A stretch of DNA of 64,000 bases from DASVBE01 sp963770375 (GTDB lineage: Bacteria > Actinomycetota > Actinomycetes > Streptosporangiales > Streptosporangiaceae), in contig CAVYPM010000005.1 of NCBI GenBank assembly GCA_963770375.1, forward strand, positions 62,001-126,000. The letters are read 5' to 3'. The notes beneath the pieces were generated by a model. That model had not been told where the DNA came from, ran no database searches, and saw nothing but the letters and a program-made list of their open reading frames with translations. The position numbers were made by a program, and so were the translations under genes. The number at the start of each line of letters is the position of its first letter. The first letter of the stretch is position 1. Shown here one piece after another: positions 30,581 through 38,944 of the stretch.

Positions 30581-31173
30581 ATGACCATGAACCTCAATTT
30601 CCGGCGAATCTTCGGCACCGCCAGCGCGATGGCGGTCCTGATGGGGACCGGCGCTGCTGGCCGTGGCCGCACCCGCGAGCGCGCAATCGGCACGGCCCTG
30701 GCCGCATGCAGTGGCCGCAACGGCCCAGATTGCGACGGTGTTCGATCTCAACGGCACGTACAAGGACAACGGTTCAGCCCGGCCGCGGATCACGGTTGTC
30801 AACGACATCCTGACGGTCGACCTGTCGTCTCAGAACCGGCCCCCGGCGACGGCCTGATCTTCGACGACCATACGATCCTGGTGATCTTCCCCGACGTCAG
30901 TGCGTGGTTCCGCGGGACCCTGGTGGCACCGGGAACGATCCTCTGGTCCAACAACACGATCTGGCAGAAGCTCCCTTACCGTGCCTGACGTGATAGGTGA
31001 GTCGGCGAAGGACGCCGTGGCGATTCTGAATGCCGCGGGCTTCACCGCGAAGACCAAGCATGGGGCCATCCTGTGGCAGCTGCCAGCCCTGGCGTCGTCG
31101 ATCCAGCAGCCCCGGCGGCCGGGACGCAGGCGGATCCTGGCTCCCAGGTCCCATCACGTCGTCGAACTGCTAG
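30581..31173 (+). pseudogene. Secreted protein with a C-terminal PASTA-like domain (several frameshifts)
   Basis: ATG 30581 with GGAGGG upstream opens a signal-peptide-like start (MNLNFRRIFGTASAMAVLMG), continued in another frame as AVAAPASAQSARPWPHAVA. The next readable parts are IATVFDLNGTYKDNG, ITVVNDILTVDLSSQN, then GLIFDDHTILVIFPD and NTIWQKL. A PASTA-type segment VPDVIGESAKDAVAILNAAG and GTQADPGSQV follow, ending at TAG 31171-31173. At least four one-base shifts (near 30650, 30843, 30970 and 31100-31150) are needed to join them. It may be intact with sequence errors, or decayed. It lies 37 bp after the DsrE gene. Confidence 0.6.
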
Positions 31174-31300
31174 CGACGTCGACTGAGACCGGGCCTGCCC
31201 GCCGGGCGGGCCGGTTCTCTGCGGTCACGCCGGTGTATCTGCGGCGGGTGGCCTGGCTCTGTGCGGGCATCGGTCCGGCCAGCGAAGAGGGGAACCGGCC

Positions 31301-31970
31301 ATGTGCAAGTGCAGTCAGGGCACGATGATCAGATCTCGGTGACGAGCGGAGCCGGCGTCTTATCTCGCACGCCGTCGCCGCGGCAGGATCGCAGGTGGCG
31401 TACACCCGGGCGGCCAGCGCCGCGCTGCGGGCCCGGGTGCTGATCGGCGGCGGCGCGGGCCGGGAGAGCGACTGGGCGGCCGAGCAGCACGCCGCCGCAC
31501 GGGCCGCCAGCCTGCGGCAGGTCAGCCTGGCGCTGGCCGACTTCACCGCGGCCGCGAGCCCGGACGAGATCTCCCGCGCAGACGGCTTCATCGCCGCCGG
31601 GACGGTCCGGGACCTGACCGCGCGGGCGCGGCACCAGGCCATCGCCACCATGCTCGACTCGGGCATCTCCGCGGCCCATGCGGAGGAGGCGCTGGGCGTG
31701 CTGATGGAGCGGACCGGGCAGGTCGAGGCGCTGGGCTCGGTGGACGAGCTGACCCGCTACCTGGACGGGCACGTGCAGCGGCTGGCCGACGGGCCGCGGG
31801 CCACCGCGGAGCTGCCGTCCAGCCTGTGCCTGCTGATCCTGATCCTGACCAGCCTGTTCGTCCTGCTCGTGCTGATCGCCGCGCTGGTCTGCGCGTTCAG
31901 CTTCGGGACCAACTGCGACGACATCCTGAACCAGCTCATCGCCCAGGCCTGCCGCGGCTCGGCGGGCTGA
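31301..31970 (+). CDS. Unknown protein with a C-terminal membrane helix
   Basis: The main frame encodes alanine-rich helices (YTRAASAALRARVLIGGGAG, SLRQVSLALADFTAAASPDE) and a single hydrophobic helix near the C-terminus (CLLILILTSLFVLLVLIAAL), followed by a short tail with cysteines (NCDDILNQLIAQACRG). The gene probably starts at ATG 31301 (MCKCSQGTMI, GAGGGG upstream), with one extra base near 31336; otherwise it starts at GTG 31395 (191 aa). A tail-anchored topology is suggested. I recognise no family. Confidence 0.6.
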
Positions 31971-32000
31971 CGTCACGCCGGCCCGCAGCAGGTCCCGCCT

Positions 32001-32561
32001 TCACCCGACGGCGGTCAGCCGCCACCAGGCCTGGCCGTCGCCCATCAGGACCGGCCGCTCGAGCACCTCGTCGCGGCGCAGCCCGGGCAGCACCGCATAG
32101 TGGATCGAGCCCGGCACCGAGACCAGGGCGAGCACCCGCCACAGGGCCCTGGCGTAGCCCTCGGCCAGGAGCGGGTCATCCCACTCGTAGAGGCCGCGGT
32201 AGCGGCCCCGGTCGTCGTGGGCCAGCCAGAGCTTGGACACGAACCCGGGGAAGCCGGCGAAGAGCGGGGTGTTGAGCAGGCTCTCCCGGCGGAACGCGGC
32301 GTGCCCCCAGCCGCGCACGGCCCGCAGCCGGAACTCCACGACGAGCACGCACGGGTCCCGTGTCGGGCCCCGCTCGGCGACGGTCTCCCGGAACACCCGG
32401 GCCGACGTGCCGTCGGCGAAACGCACCACCGTCCCCACCCGCTGGGCGGGCATGTGCAGGCGGCCCTGCCAGAGCAGCCGCGCCGTACGGGCGAAACAGC
32501 GGGTCAGCGCCCGCAGCGCGGCCGGTCCCGGCAGCGGCGGGCGCTCGCTGGTAACGTTCAT
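32001..32561 (-). CDS. Unknown protein, possible dimeric alpha/beta-barrel (YdhR-like)
   Basis: 186 residues. The middle part, FRLRAVRGWGHAAFRRESLL then FAGFPGFVSKLWLAHDD and YRGLYEWDDPLLAEGYARAL, looks like the ferredoxin-like dimeric barrel of YdhR-type monooxygenase relatives, but I cannot name the family with confidence. ATG 32559-32561 is the start, with GGAGGAGAG directly before it. It lies downstream of the SulP permease on the same strand, with a 112-bp gap. Confidence 0.7.
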   Translation of the reverse strand: MNVTSERPPLPGPAALRALTRCFARTARLLWQGRLHMPAQRVGTVVRFADGTSARVFRETVAERGPTRDPCVLVVEFRLRAVRGWGHAAFRRESLLNTPLFAGFPGFVSKLWLAHDDRGRYRGLYEWDDPLLAEGYARALWRVLALVSVPGSIHYAVLPGLRRDEVLERPVLMGDGQAWWRLTAVG

Positions 32562-32673
32562 CTCTCCTCCCGCCGTGCCGCGATCAGGGCACGGCACCCT
32601 GCGGAGCCGCGGCCCGGGGTCACCGCCGGTCATCCAGGGCCGCTCAGCTCAGCCTGGCCAGCCCGGGCCGCGG

Positions 32674-34350
32674 TCACGGGCGTTGGTTACCGGGCGGGAG
32701 GTCTTTCGTCCCGTCCTGGTAGGCCTGCACGGCCGTGGGCAGGGTGGGGAACAGCAGTTCCGGCCCGATCTTGGCGGCCAGGCCGAAGGCCTCCAGCCGG
32801 GCCAGCAGGTCCTGCTTGACCCGGGCCAGGGCGAACACGGCACCCCGGCCGGTGATGTCCTCGCGCAGCGCCGCCATCGCCTCCAGCGCGCTGAAGTCGA
32901 CCTCGACGTTGGCCTCGACGTTGAGCACGAACCAGCGCAGCGGGCCCGGTGCCTGGTCCGCCGCGGCCAGGGCGCGGCGCCGGAAGTCCTCCGCGTTCGC
33001 GAAGAACAGCGGCGCGTCATAGCGGTACACCACCAGGCCGGGGATGGTCTGTGCCTCGGGGTAGTCGTCCACGTCGTGCATGCCGGCCAGGCCGGGGACG
33101 ATCCCCTGTACCGCGTCGTGCGGGCGGGCCACCCGGACCAGCAGGTCGGCCACGGACAGGGCGATGGCGACCAGCACGCCGTAGAGGATGTCGAGGGCGA
33201 GCACGCCGGCGCAGGCGGCCACCGCAATCAGCAGTTCGGCCCGGCGGAAGGCGAACAGCCGCCGGAACGCCTGCACGTCGATCAGCCGGAGCGCGGCGAA
33301 GATCACGATCCCGCCGAGGGCCGCCGTCGGGAAGCGGGCCAGGACCGGGCGGGCGACCAGCAGGACGACCACCACCGAGGCGGCCGTCGCGACCGAGTAC
33401 GCCCGGGTCTTGCGGCCCGCGGCGATGGCGATGGCCGTCCTGGTCCCGCTGCTGCTGACCGGGAAGCCGTGGACCAGCGACGCGCCCGCGTTCGCGACGC
33501 CGAGCGCCAGCAGCTCCCGGTTGGCCACGATGTGCTCGTCGCGGCCGGCGAATGACCGGGCCGTCACCACGTCGTCGCTGAAGCCCACGACCAGCACGGT
33601 GAAGGCAGGCAGCAGCAGTTCGCGCAGCACGTGCGGGTCCAGGGTGGGCAGCGCGACGCCCGGAAGCCGGGACGGGACCGGGCCGACCAGCCCGGCGCCG
33701 GCCGGATGGATCAGCGTCACCGCGGCGGTCGCGAGCAGCACCGCCAGCAGCGGGCCCGGCAGGCGGGGCCAGCGCCACCGCAGCAGCAGGAGGAACGCCA
33801 GGACGGACAGGGAGATCGCGAGAACCTCCGGGCGGAGGTGGCCAAGGCCGCGGGCGAACGTGCCGATCTGGGCGGCGAACACCTGACCCGTGACCGGGAC
33901 CCCGGTCACGTTCTGGAGCTGGTCGGCGATCATGATCAGCGCCACCCCGGCCAGGTAGCCAACCAGCACGGGCCGCGACAGCAGATCCGCGAAGAAGCCC
34001 AGCCGGAGCAGCCAGGCCGCCACCGCCATCAGGCCGACGAGCAGGGCCAGCGTGCTGGCGAGCCCGGCGAACCTGGCCGGGTCCCCGCCGGCCAGCGGCC
34101 TGATGGCCACGACGGTCATCAGCGCGGTGGTCGCCTCCGGCCCGCAGGACACCGACTTCGACGAGCCGAACAGCGCGTAGGCGATCAGGGCCGGGAAAGC
34201 CGCCCACAGGCCGGTGACCGGGGGCAGTCCCGCGAGCCCGGCGTAGGCCATCACCTGCGGCACCAGGTAGGCCGCGACGGTGACACCGGCCAGCAGGTCA
34301 CCGGCCAGCCAGGCACGGTAGCCGCGCACCGCGGCCAGCCCGGGGATCAT
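32674..34350 (-). CDS. SulP-family anion permease with STAS domain
   Basis: 558 residues. The membrane part (about 1-420) begins GYRAWLAGDLLAGVTVAAYL and VPQVMAYAGLAGLPPVTGLW, the SulP signature, and includes GSSKSVSCGPEATTALM. The cytoplasmic STAS domain (about 440-545) includes VYRYDAPLFFANAEDFRRRA and VNVEVDFSALEAM-like elements (as EANVEVDFSALEAM). Sulfate is the usual substrate; bicarbonate or other anions are possible. The two DsrE paralogues on either side make sulfur metabolism plausible (inference). Confidence 0.93.
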   Translation of the reverse strand: MIPGLAAVRGYRAWLAGDLLAGVTVAAYLVPQVMAYAGLAGLPPVTGLWAAFPALIAYALFGSSKSVSCGPEATTALMTVVAIRPLAGGDPARFAGLASTLALLVGLMAVAAWLLRLGFFADLLSRPVLVGYLAGVALIMIADQLQNVTGVPVTGQVFAAQIGTFARGLGHLRPEVLAISLSVLAFLLLLRWRWPRLPGPLLAVLLATAAVTLIHPAGAGLVGPVPSRLPGVALPTLDPHVLRELLLPAFTVLVVGFSDDVVTARSFAGRDEHIVANRELLALGVANAGASLVHGFPVSSSGTRTAIAIAAGRKTRAYSVATAASVVVVLLVARPVLARFPTAALGGIVIFAALRLIDVQAFRRLFAFRRAELLIAVAACAGVLALDILYGVLVAIALSVADLLVRVARPHDAVQGIVPGLAGMHDVDDYPEAQTIPGLVVYRYDAPLFFANAEDFRRRALAAADQAPGPLRWFVLNVEANVEVDFSALEAMAALREDITGRGAVFALARVKQDLLARLEAFGLAAKIGPELLFPTLPTAVQAYQDGTKDLPPGNQRP

Positions 34351-34396
34351 TACCTGTTTGTACCCGCAGGCCGGCCCGGCGGGCCAGGGGCCGGGA

Positions 34397-35195
34397 TCAG
34401 CCGGCTGACCGGCCCGGCTGGGACCGCGCGCGCTCGCCCTCGGCCGGCCCGGCGGGCAGCGCGAACACCGCCTGGCCGATGGCGAGGACGCCGCGGGCGG
34501 GCAGCGGGACCGCGCCGATCACCGGGCTGACCGGCCAGCGGGCGGGCTGGCCCAGGTCAGCACCGTCCAGCGTGGCGCGCGCGTCGTCGATGAAGTACAT
34601 CCGCCCGGGCATGAGCGTCCCGGTGTGCCCGCTGGGCATGGTCCCGGTCAGCCGCAGCTGGCCCATCCCCAGCGCGCCGGCCAGCCGCTCCCGGGCCCGC
34701 ACCAGCGGCCGCAGCCGCCAGGTGAACGGCGGCATCGCCGCGCTCATCGCGTTGAGCAGGGCCAGGATGCGGGTGGACGTCGCGGTCAGGGTCCACTCCA
34801 GCGCGGGTGAATCCATGGTCACGCGCAGGGTCGCCGGGCCGGTCCAGTCCAGCCCGATCCGGGCGTGACCCGGTGACGTCCGCGGCCGGGCCGAAGTAGC
34901 GCGGGCAGGCGGTGTCCAGCCGCGGGCCGTCGACGTAGATCGACCAGCGGCCGGCCGGGTCGCGATGCCAGACCGCCCGGTAGGGGCCGAAGCTGCTCTC
35001 CGGGAAGACCCGCAGCACGAGCACGTGACCGGAGTCGAAGGGCAGCGCGAACACGCCCCAGCCCCGGGCGTACTCGTGCCCGGGCCACGGGGTCTGGCCC
35101 CGCGCCGCCGGGAGGTCCTGCAGCCGGGCGGACAGGCCACGGACGGTCCTGCTGGCCATGAGCGCTCCGCTCCGGCCGTACGACGCCGCCGCCAT
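34397..35195 (-). CDS. Unknown protein coupled to a DsrE gene (frameshifted)
   Basis: About 265 residues with no family I recognise. Readable parts include ARGWGVFALPFDSGHVLVLR, FGPYRAVWHRDPAGRWSIYV, DGPRLDTACPRYFGPAADVTG, then after one extra base near 34871 ARIGLDWTGPATLRVTMDS, and GMGQLRLTGTMPSGHTGTLM. The alternating pattern suggests a beta-rich, lipocalin-like protein (inference only). Its ATG overlaps the stop of the DsrE gene (TGATG), so the two are probably translated together and may act together. Confidence 0.72.
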
Positions 35196-35561
35196 CAGTA
35201 GCTGAACGTGGTGGCGGCCTCGTCGCCGATCCAGGCCCACATCGGGACCGTGCCCTGGAGCTCGGCGCCGCCGATCAGCGTGTCCGCGCTGAGGTTCTTG
35301 GCGCTGAAGCAGATCGGGCAGACGTAGTAGCGGCCGCCCGCGGCCTCGTACCGCTTGAGCAGGTCGGCGAGCGGCGGGCAGCCCTCGCAGGCGACGCCGG
35401 TGGCGATGCCTGCGGTGGCGATCCGGACGGCTTCCTTGGTGAGGAACATGAGCGTCGGGCGGCCCGACTCGGCTGCGCCGACGGCGACCAGGAACGCGAC
35501 GGTGACCTTCTCGGGGTCCTCCATGACCGGTGGTCAGGCTGATGACGGCCTTGCCTGGCAT
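35195..35561 (-). CDS. DsrE-family protein with two CxxC motifs, copy 2 (frameshifted)
   Basis: About 121 residues, clearly a paralogue of the gene at 30179-30543: KEAVRIATAGIATGVACEGC, ADLLKRYEAAGGRYYVCPIC, and an end TVPMWAWIGDEAATTFSY. Both CxxC pairs are conserved with identical spacing. One extra base near 35528 separates the first eleven residues (MPGKAVISLTT) from MEDPEKVTVAFL. ATG 35559-35561 has a GGAGG site. It is the first gene of a leftward pair. Confidence 0.82.
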
Positions 35562-35676
35562 GACGTGCCTCCTTGTGCGGTGCGCCGGGCGCGGATCGCG
35601 GGGCGCCGGGGCGCGGGATCGGCCCCGTGCACAGCACGCTAGGGAGGCGGCCGCCGGATTACGTCCGGGGTTCTCC

Positions 35677-37264
35677 CTACAAACCGGCCTGCAGACCGAC
35701 CGGGCTGAGGTTGTCCAGCAGGCCGTGCTGCATCGCGAACAGGGTGGCGGTCGAGCGGGTCGAGGCCCCGGTCTTGGCGTAGATGCGCTCGATGTGGGTC
35801 TCCGCGGTCTTGGCCGTGATGCCCAGTTCCCTGGCGACGAGCCGGGTGGAGGCGCCGCGGGCGATCAGCGTGAGCACCTCGATCTCGCGCGGGGTCAGCC
35901 CGGCCGGCCCGCTGCTCCGCTTGCCCGGGCGCTGCCCGGACGCGGCCAGCACGGCATCGACGGCGTCCGCGGCCAGGCGCCCGGCGCGGACCTCCGCGCG
36001 CAGCTGCGCCGCGGACTCCTTCGGCGACAGGGCCGGCCGGTGCGGCCGGGGCTCGCTCATGGCCCGGCAGGCGTCGGCCGCGGCCAGGATCCGGCCGGTC
36101 ACCGGGATCGCCGCGCCGGACAGGCCACGGTGGTAGCCGGACCCGTCCAGGCGCTCGCTGGCCAGCGAGGCGATCGCGCCGATCCGGGCCAGCGCCGGGG
36201 GGCGCGCCAGGGCCCGTTCCGTCCAGTAGGAGCGCAGCCGCATCCGCTCGGCCTCGGTGGCGGTCAGCGGCCCGGGCTTGTCCAGGATCGACGCGGGCAC
36301 CCCGTGCATGCCCAGGTCGTGCACCAGGGCGGCGCGGCGCAGCGCGGTCACCTCCCGGTCCGGCAGCCTCCACTGCCGGGCCGCCGCCGCGGCCAGGCCG
36401 GCGACACCGCGGGAGTGCCCGGCCCGGTACGCGGACCGCAGGTCGGTGAAGTCGGCCAGCGCCTCCAGCGCCGCGTCGAGTTCCGCCTCGGTCAGCGGGC
36501 GGCGCAGCCCCGGCTCGGCCTCGATCAGCGCCGTGGCCTCGGCCATCGCGTCCATGTCGGCCAGCACGTCGCGGGCGTCCGCGCAGAACAGGTCCACCAT
36601 CGCCGGGTCGAACTGGCTGCCCCGCCGGGCCCTGGCCACCTCGACGGCGGCGTCCACGCCGCCCGCCCGGTGGTAGACCTCGACGGTGTCGGCGAGGTGG
36701 AACAGCCGCACCGGGGTGGCGATCTCCTCGCCCCCGACGCCGTCCGGCACCCCCTTGGCGTCCCAGCGGGTGAACACCTGCCGGAGCGGCTGGCAGACCT
36801 CGTCGGGGAGCCCGAGCCGCCGGGCCATCTGGGTGGTGGACAGGCAGTGCGCCATCAGCCCCCGCTCGACCGCGCGGCCGCCGGTCAGCACCAGGTTGGC
36901 GGCCAGGCTGCAGCCGGTGCAGGAACGGGCCGCCCGCGCCGGCGTGGCTCAGCGCGAACCCCATCATGGGCAGGCCGGCGAAGTCCACCTGGTAGCTGTC
37001 GGCCCGGAACGCGATGTCGTCGCCGAACCAGGCCGCCACCTCGGTGGAATCGGCCACGCAGCCCACCCAGGCCAGCATCATCACGTAGTACAGCGAGGCC
37101 CGTGCCTCGGCGCCCAGGCCCAGCCGGTCCCCCAGCCGCCCGGCGATCAGCCAGGACCGCAGCACGTGCTCCATCGGCTGGCCCAGCCCCAGGTCGGTGG
37201 TCAGCGAGAAGGCGGCCAGCAGCTCAGCCAGCCGCAGCCCCGAATCCCGGTCACCGTCCTCCAC
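35677..37264 (-). CDS. HD-GYP-like phosphohydrolase fused to a LuxR HTH (frameshifted)
   Basis: About 528 residues. The N-terminal half has a degenerate HD-like segment (LYYVMMLAWVGCVADSTEVA). The middle has an HD domain with LRRAALVHDLGMHGVPASIL and SERLDGSGYHRGLSGAAIPV, where the GYP motif is GYH. The C-terminus is a LuxR helix-turn-helix (GLTPREIEVLTLIARGAST, ITAKTAETHIERIYAKTG). One extra base near 36917 splits the frame; removing it gives FLHRCSLAANLVLTGG. The start is GTG 37262-37264. A one-protein sensor-regulator is likely; whether it cleaves c-di-GMP is uncertain given the changed motif. Confidence 0.85.
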
Positions 37265-37504
37265 ACGATCATGCTAGAAGCTCCGGCGGCTCCTGCTGCA
37301 GCACGTGTCGTGGACATCAGGCCCTGACGGCGGCGACCGCACGGCCGCGGGCCAGCCGGGAGGGACCTCTCCCGGCGGCCCGCGGTGGGCCCGGCGTACC
37401 CGTCGCCCTTCCGGCCAAACAGCGCAGGCAACCGGGCGACACGGGTCTCACGGCGGGGCAGCGTTTCGTCACCGTCCTGCGCCAGCTGGAGAAATGATGG
37501 CGGG

Positions 37505-38056
37505 ATGGATGCACCAGGTGGCTGGCGCAATCTGGGTGAGCAGCCGGTCGTGGAGACGCCGTGGTTCCGGCTGCGCCGGGCCAGGGTCGAGCTGCCCGGC
37601 GGGCGGCAGCTGGATCACTACCTGCTCCGGCTGCCGCCGCTGACCATGACGGCGATGCTCGACGAGCAGGACCGGGTGCTGCTGCTGTGGCGGCACCGGT
37701 TCATCCCGGGCAACCGGGGCTGGGAGCTGCCGTCCGGGATCGCCGGGCTGGACGCGGACCGGGCCGACCTGGCGGGCCTGGCGGCCACCGCGTCCCGGCA
37801 GGCGCTGGCCGAGACCGGCTGGGCGGCGGTGGCGCCGCGGCCGCTGCTGACGCTGCAGCAGAACGGCGGCCTGGCCGATTCTGCGGTGCACATCTTCGTC
37901 ACCCGCGAGGCGGTCTACCGCGGGCCGCCGGAGGCGGACTTCGAGGCCGAGCGGATCGAGTGGGTGCCGGTTGCCGATGCGGCTGAGCTCATCGCGAGCG
38001 GGCAGGTCAGGGACGCCAGCACGGCCGCGGCGCTGCTGTGGCTGGCCCGTGGTTAA
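37505..38056 (+). CDS. Nudix-fold protein with degenerate Nudix box
   Basis: 183 residues similar to ADP-ribose pyrophosphatase-type Nudix proteins: MTAMLDEQDRVLLLWRHRFI, GNRGWELPSGIAGLDADR, LAATASRQALAETGWAAVAP and AVYRGPPEADFEAERIEWVP. The canonical G-x5-E-x7-REUxEE box is largely lost: only the last Glu of the REUxEE part remains (SRQALAET), so hydrolase activity is doubtful. ATG 37505 has GGCGGG just upstream. Its stop TAA shares the palindrome TTAA with the stop of the convergent SRPBCC gene. Confidence 0.82.
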   Translation: MDAPGGWRNLGEQPVVETPWFRLRRARVELPGGRQLDHYLLRLPPLTMTAMLDEQDRVLLLWRHRFIPGNRGWELPSGIAGLDADRADLAGLAATASRQALAETGWAAVAPRPLLTLQQNGGLADSAVHIFVTREAVYRGPPEADFEAERIEWVPVADAAELIASGQVRDASTAAALLWLARG

Positions 38057-38517
38057 GGTGCGGTGGCCGCGAGTTCCGTGAAGCGGCCGATGACCTGGTC
38101 CCAGCCCGAGTTGTAGCCCTCGCGCGCGGACGCCGCGTCGGGGCGGTGCTCCCAGCCGGAGTGGACCAGCAGGACCACGGTGCGGCCGGGCTCGTCTTCG
38201 GTGAACGTCACCTCGACGCGTGTGGCCTGCGCCACGGGCGTCCCGGCGTGCCAGGTGAAGGCGACGCGGTGCGGCGGCTCCCAGCCGGTGACGGTTCCCC
38301 AGACCGACGTGGTGCCGTCCGAGAGGGTCTCGACGATCTGGCCGCCGGGGCCTTCGCCGAACGTGACGCCGGCCGCCTGCTCGACGCCGACCGAGTGCGT
38401 GGCCAGCGGCCACCACTCGTGGATGTGCCTGGTGAACAGCTCGAAGGCCCGCGGCGGGGCAGCCGGGACGGTGACCGTTTTGCGGACTGGCTCGATCGAG
38501 GTCAGGTTGGCAGGCAT
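38053..38517 (-). CDS. SRPBCC/AHSA1 (START-like) domain protein
   Basis: 154 residues with the AHSA1 layout: VRKTVTVPAAPPRAFELFTR, IHEWWPLATHSVG, GEGPGGQIVETLSDGTTSVW, VTGWEPPHRVAFTWHAG, VTFTEDEPGRTVVLLVHSGW and a final helix with GWDQVIGRFTELA. It follows an ArsR regulator by 12 bases on the same strand, a very common pair in actinobacteria. GGGGGAA precedes ATG 38515-38517. The ligand is unknown. Confidence 0.88.
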   Translation of the reverse strand: MPANLTSIEPVRKTVTVPAAPPRAFELFTRHIHEWWPLATHSVGVEQAAGVTFGEGPGGQIVETLSDGTTSVWGTVTGWEPPHRVAFTWHAGTPVAQATRVEVTFTEDEPGRTVVLLVHSGWEHRPDAASAREGYNSGWDQVIGRFTELAATAP

Positions 38518-38529
38518 GGCACGTTCCCC

Positions 38530-38865
38530 CTATTCGTGCGGCGGCCGCGGCTCGCGGCCGTCGCTGTCGTCGCGGACCCGCTGCGCGTAGCGGTCCAGGG
38601 CGGCGTCCCAGAAGCCGTCCAGCCAGGTCCTCAGCTCGCTGAGCCCGGCCGGGTCCAGCCGGTACACGTTGCGGGTGCCGAGTTCGTCGTAGGCGACCAG
38701 GCCGCTGCGCCGCAGGACCGAGAGATGCTGGGAGACCGCGGGCCGGCTGACCGGCATGGCCGCCGCCAGCTCGCCCACTGACAGGGGGCCCAACCGGAGC
38801 CGGTGCACGATCTGGCGCCGGGTCCGGTCCCCCAGAGCCTCCAGCACGGCTTCGTAAGTCTCCAC
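38530..38865 (-). CDS. ArsR-family transcriptional regulator
   Basis: 111 residues with a winged helix: YEAVLEALGDRTRRQIVHRL, LSVGELAAAMPVSRPAVSQH, LSVLRRSGLVAYDELGTRNV, then YRLDPAGLSELRTWLDGFW. There are no metal-binding cysteines in the recognition helix. The start is GTG 38863-38865; the open frame continues into the upstream gene, but palindromes lie directly before this start. It probably represses itself and the SRPBCC gene. Confidence 0.88.
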   Translation of the reverse strand: METYEAVLEALGDRTRRQIVHRLRLGPLSVGELAAAMPVSRPAVSQHLSVLRRSGLVAYDELGTRNVYRLDPAGLSELRTWLDGFWDAALDRYAQRVRDDSDGREPRPPHE

Positions 38866-38886
38866 GAACGGTAAGTTCTCACGAAC
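38866..38886 (-). promoter_or_regulatory. Overlapping palindromes before the ArsR gene
   Basis: GAAC-N5-GTTC (38866-38878) and GTTC-N4-GAAC (38875-38886) share their central half-site and touch the ArsR start codon. This is the expected place for an autoregulatory ArsR operator. Confidence 0.45.
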
Positions 38887-38944
38887 CAAAGCTCCCGTCA
38901 AGGCACCGCAGCCCGTAATCTTCGCGCCGGGGACGAGGGCGGCG

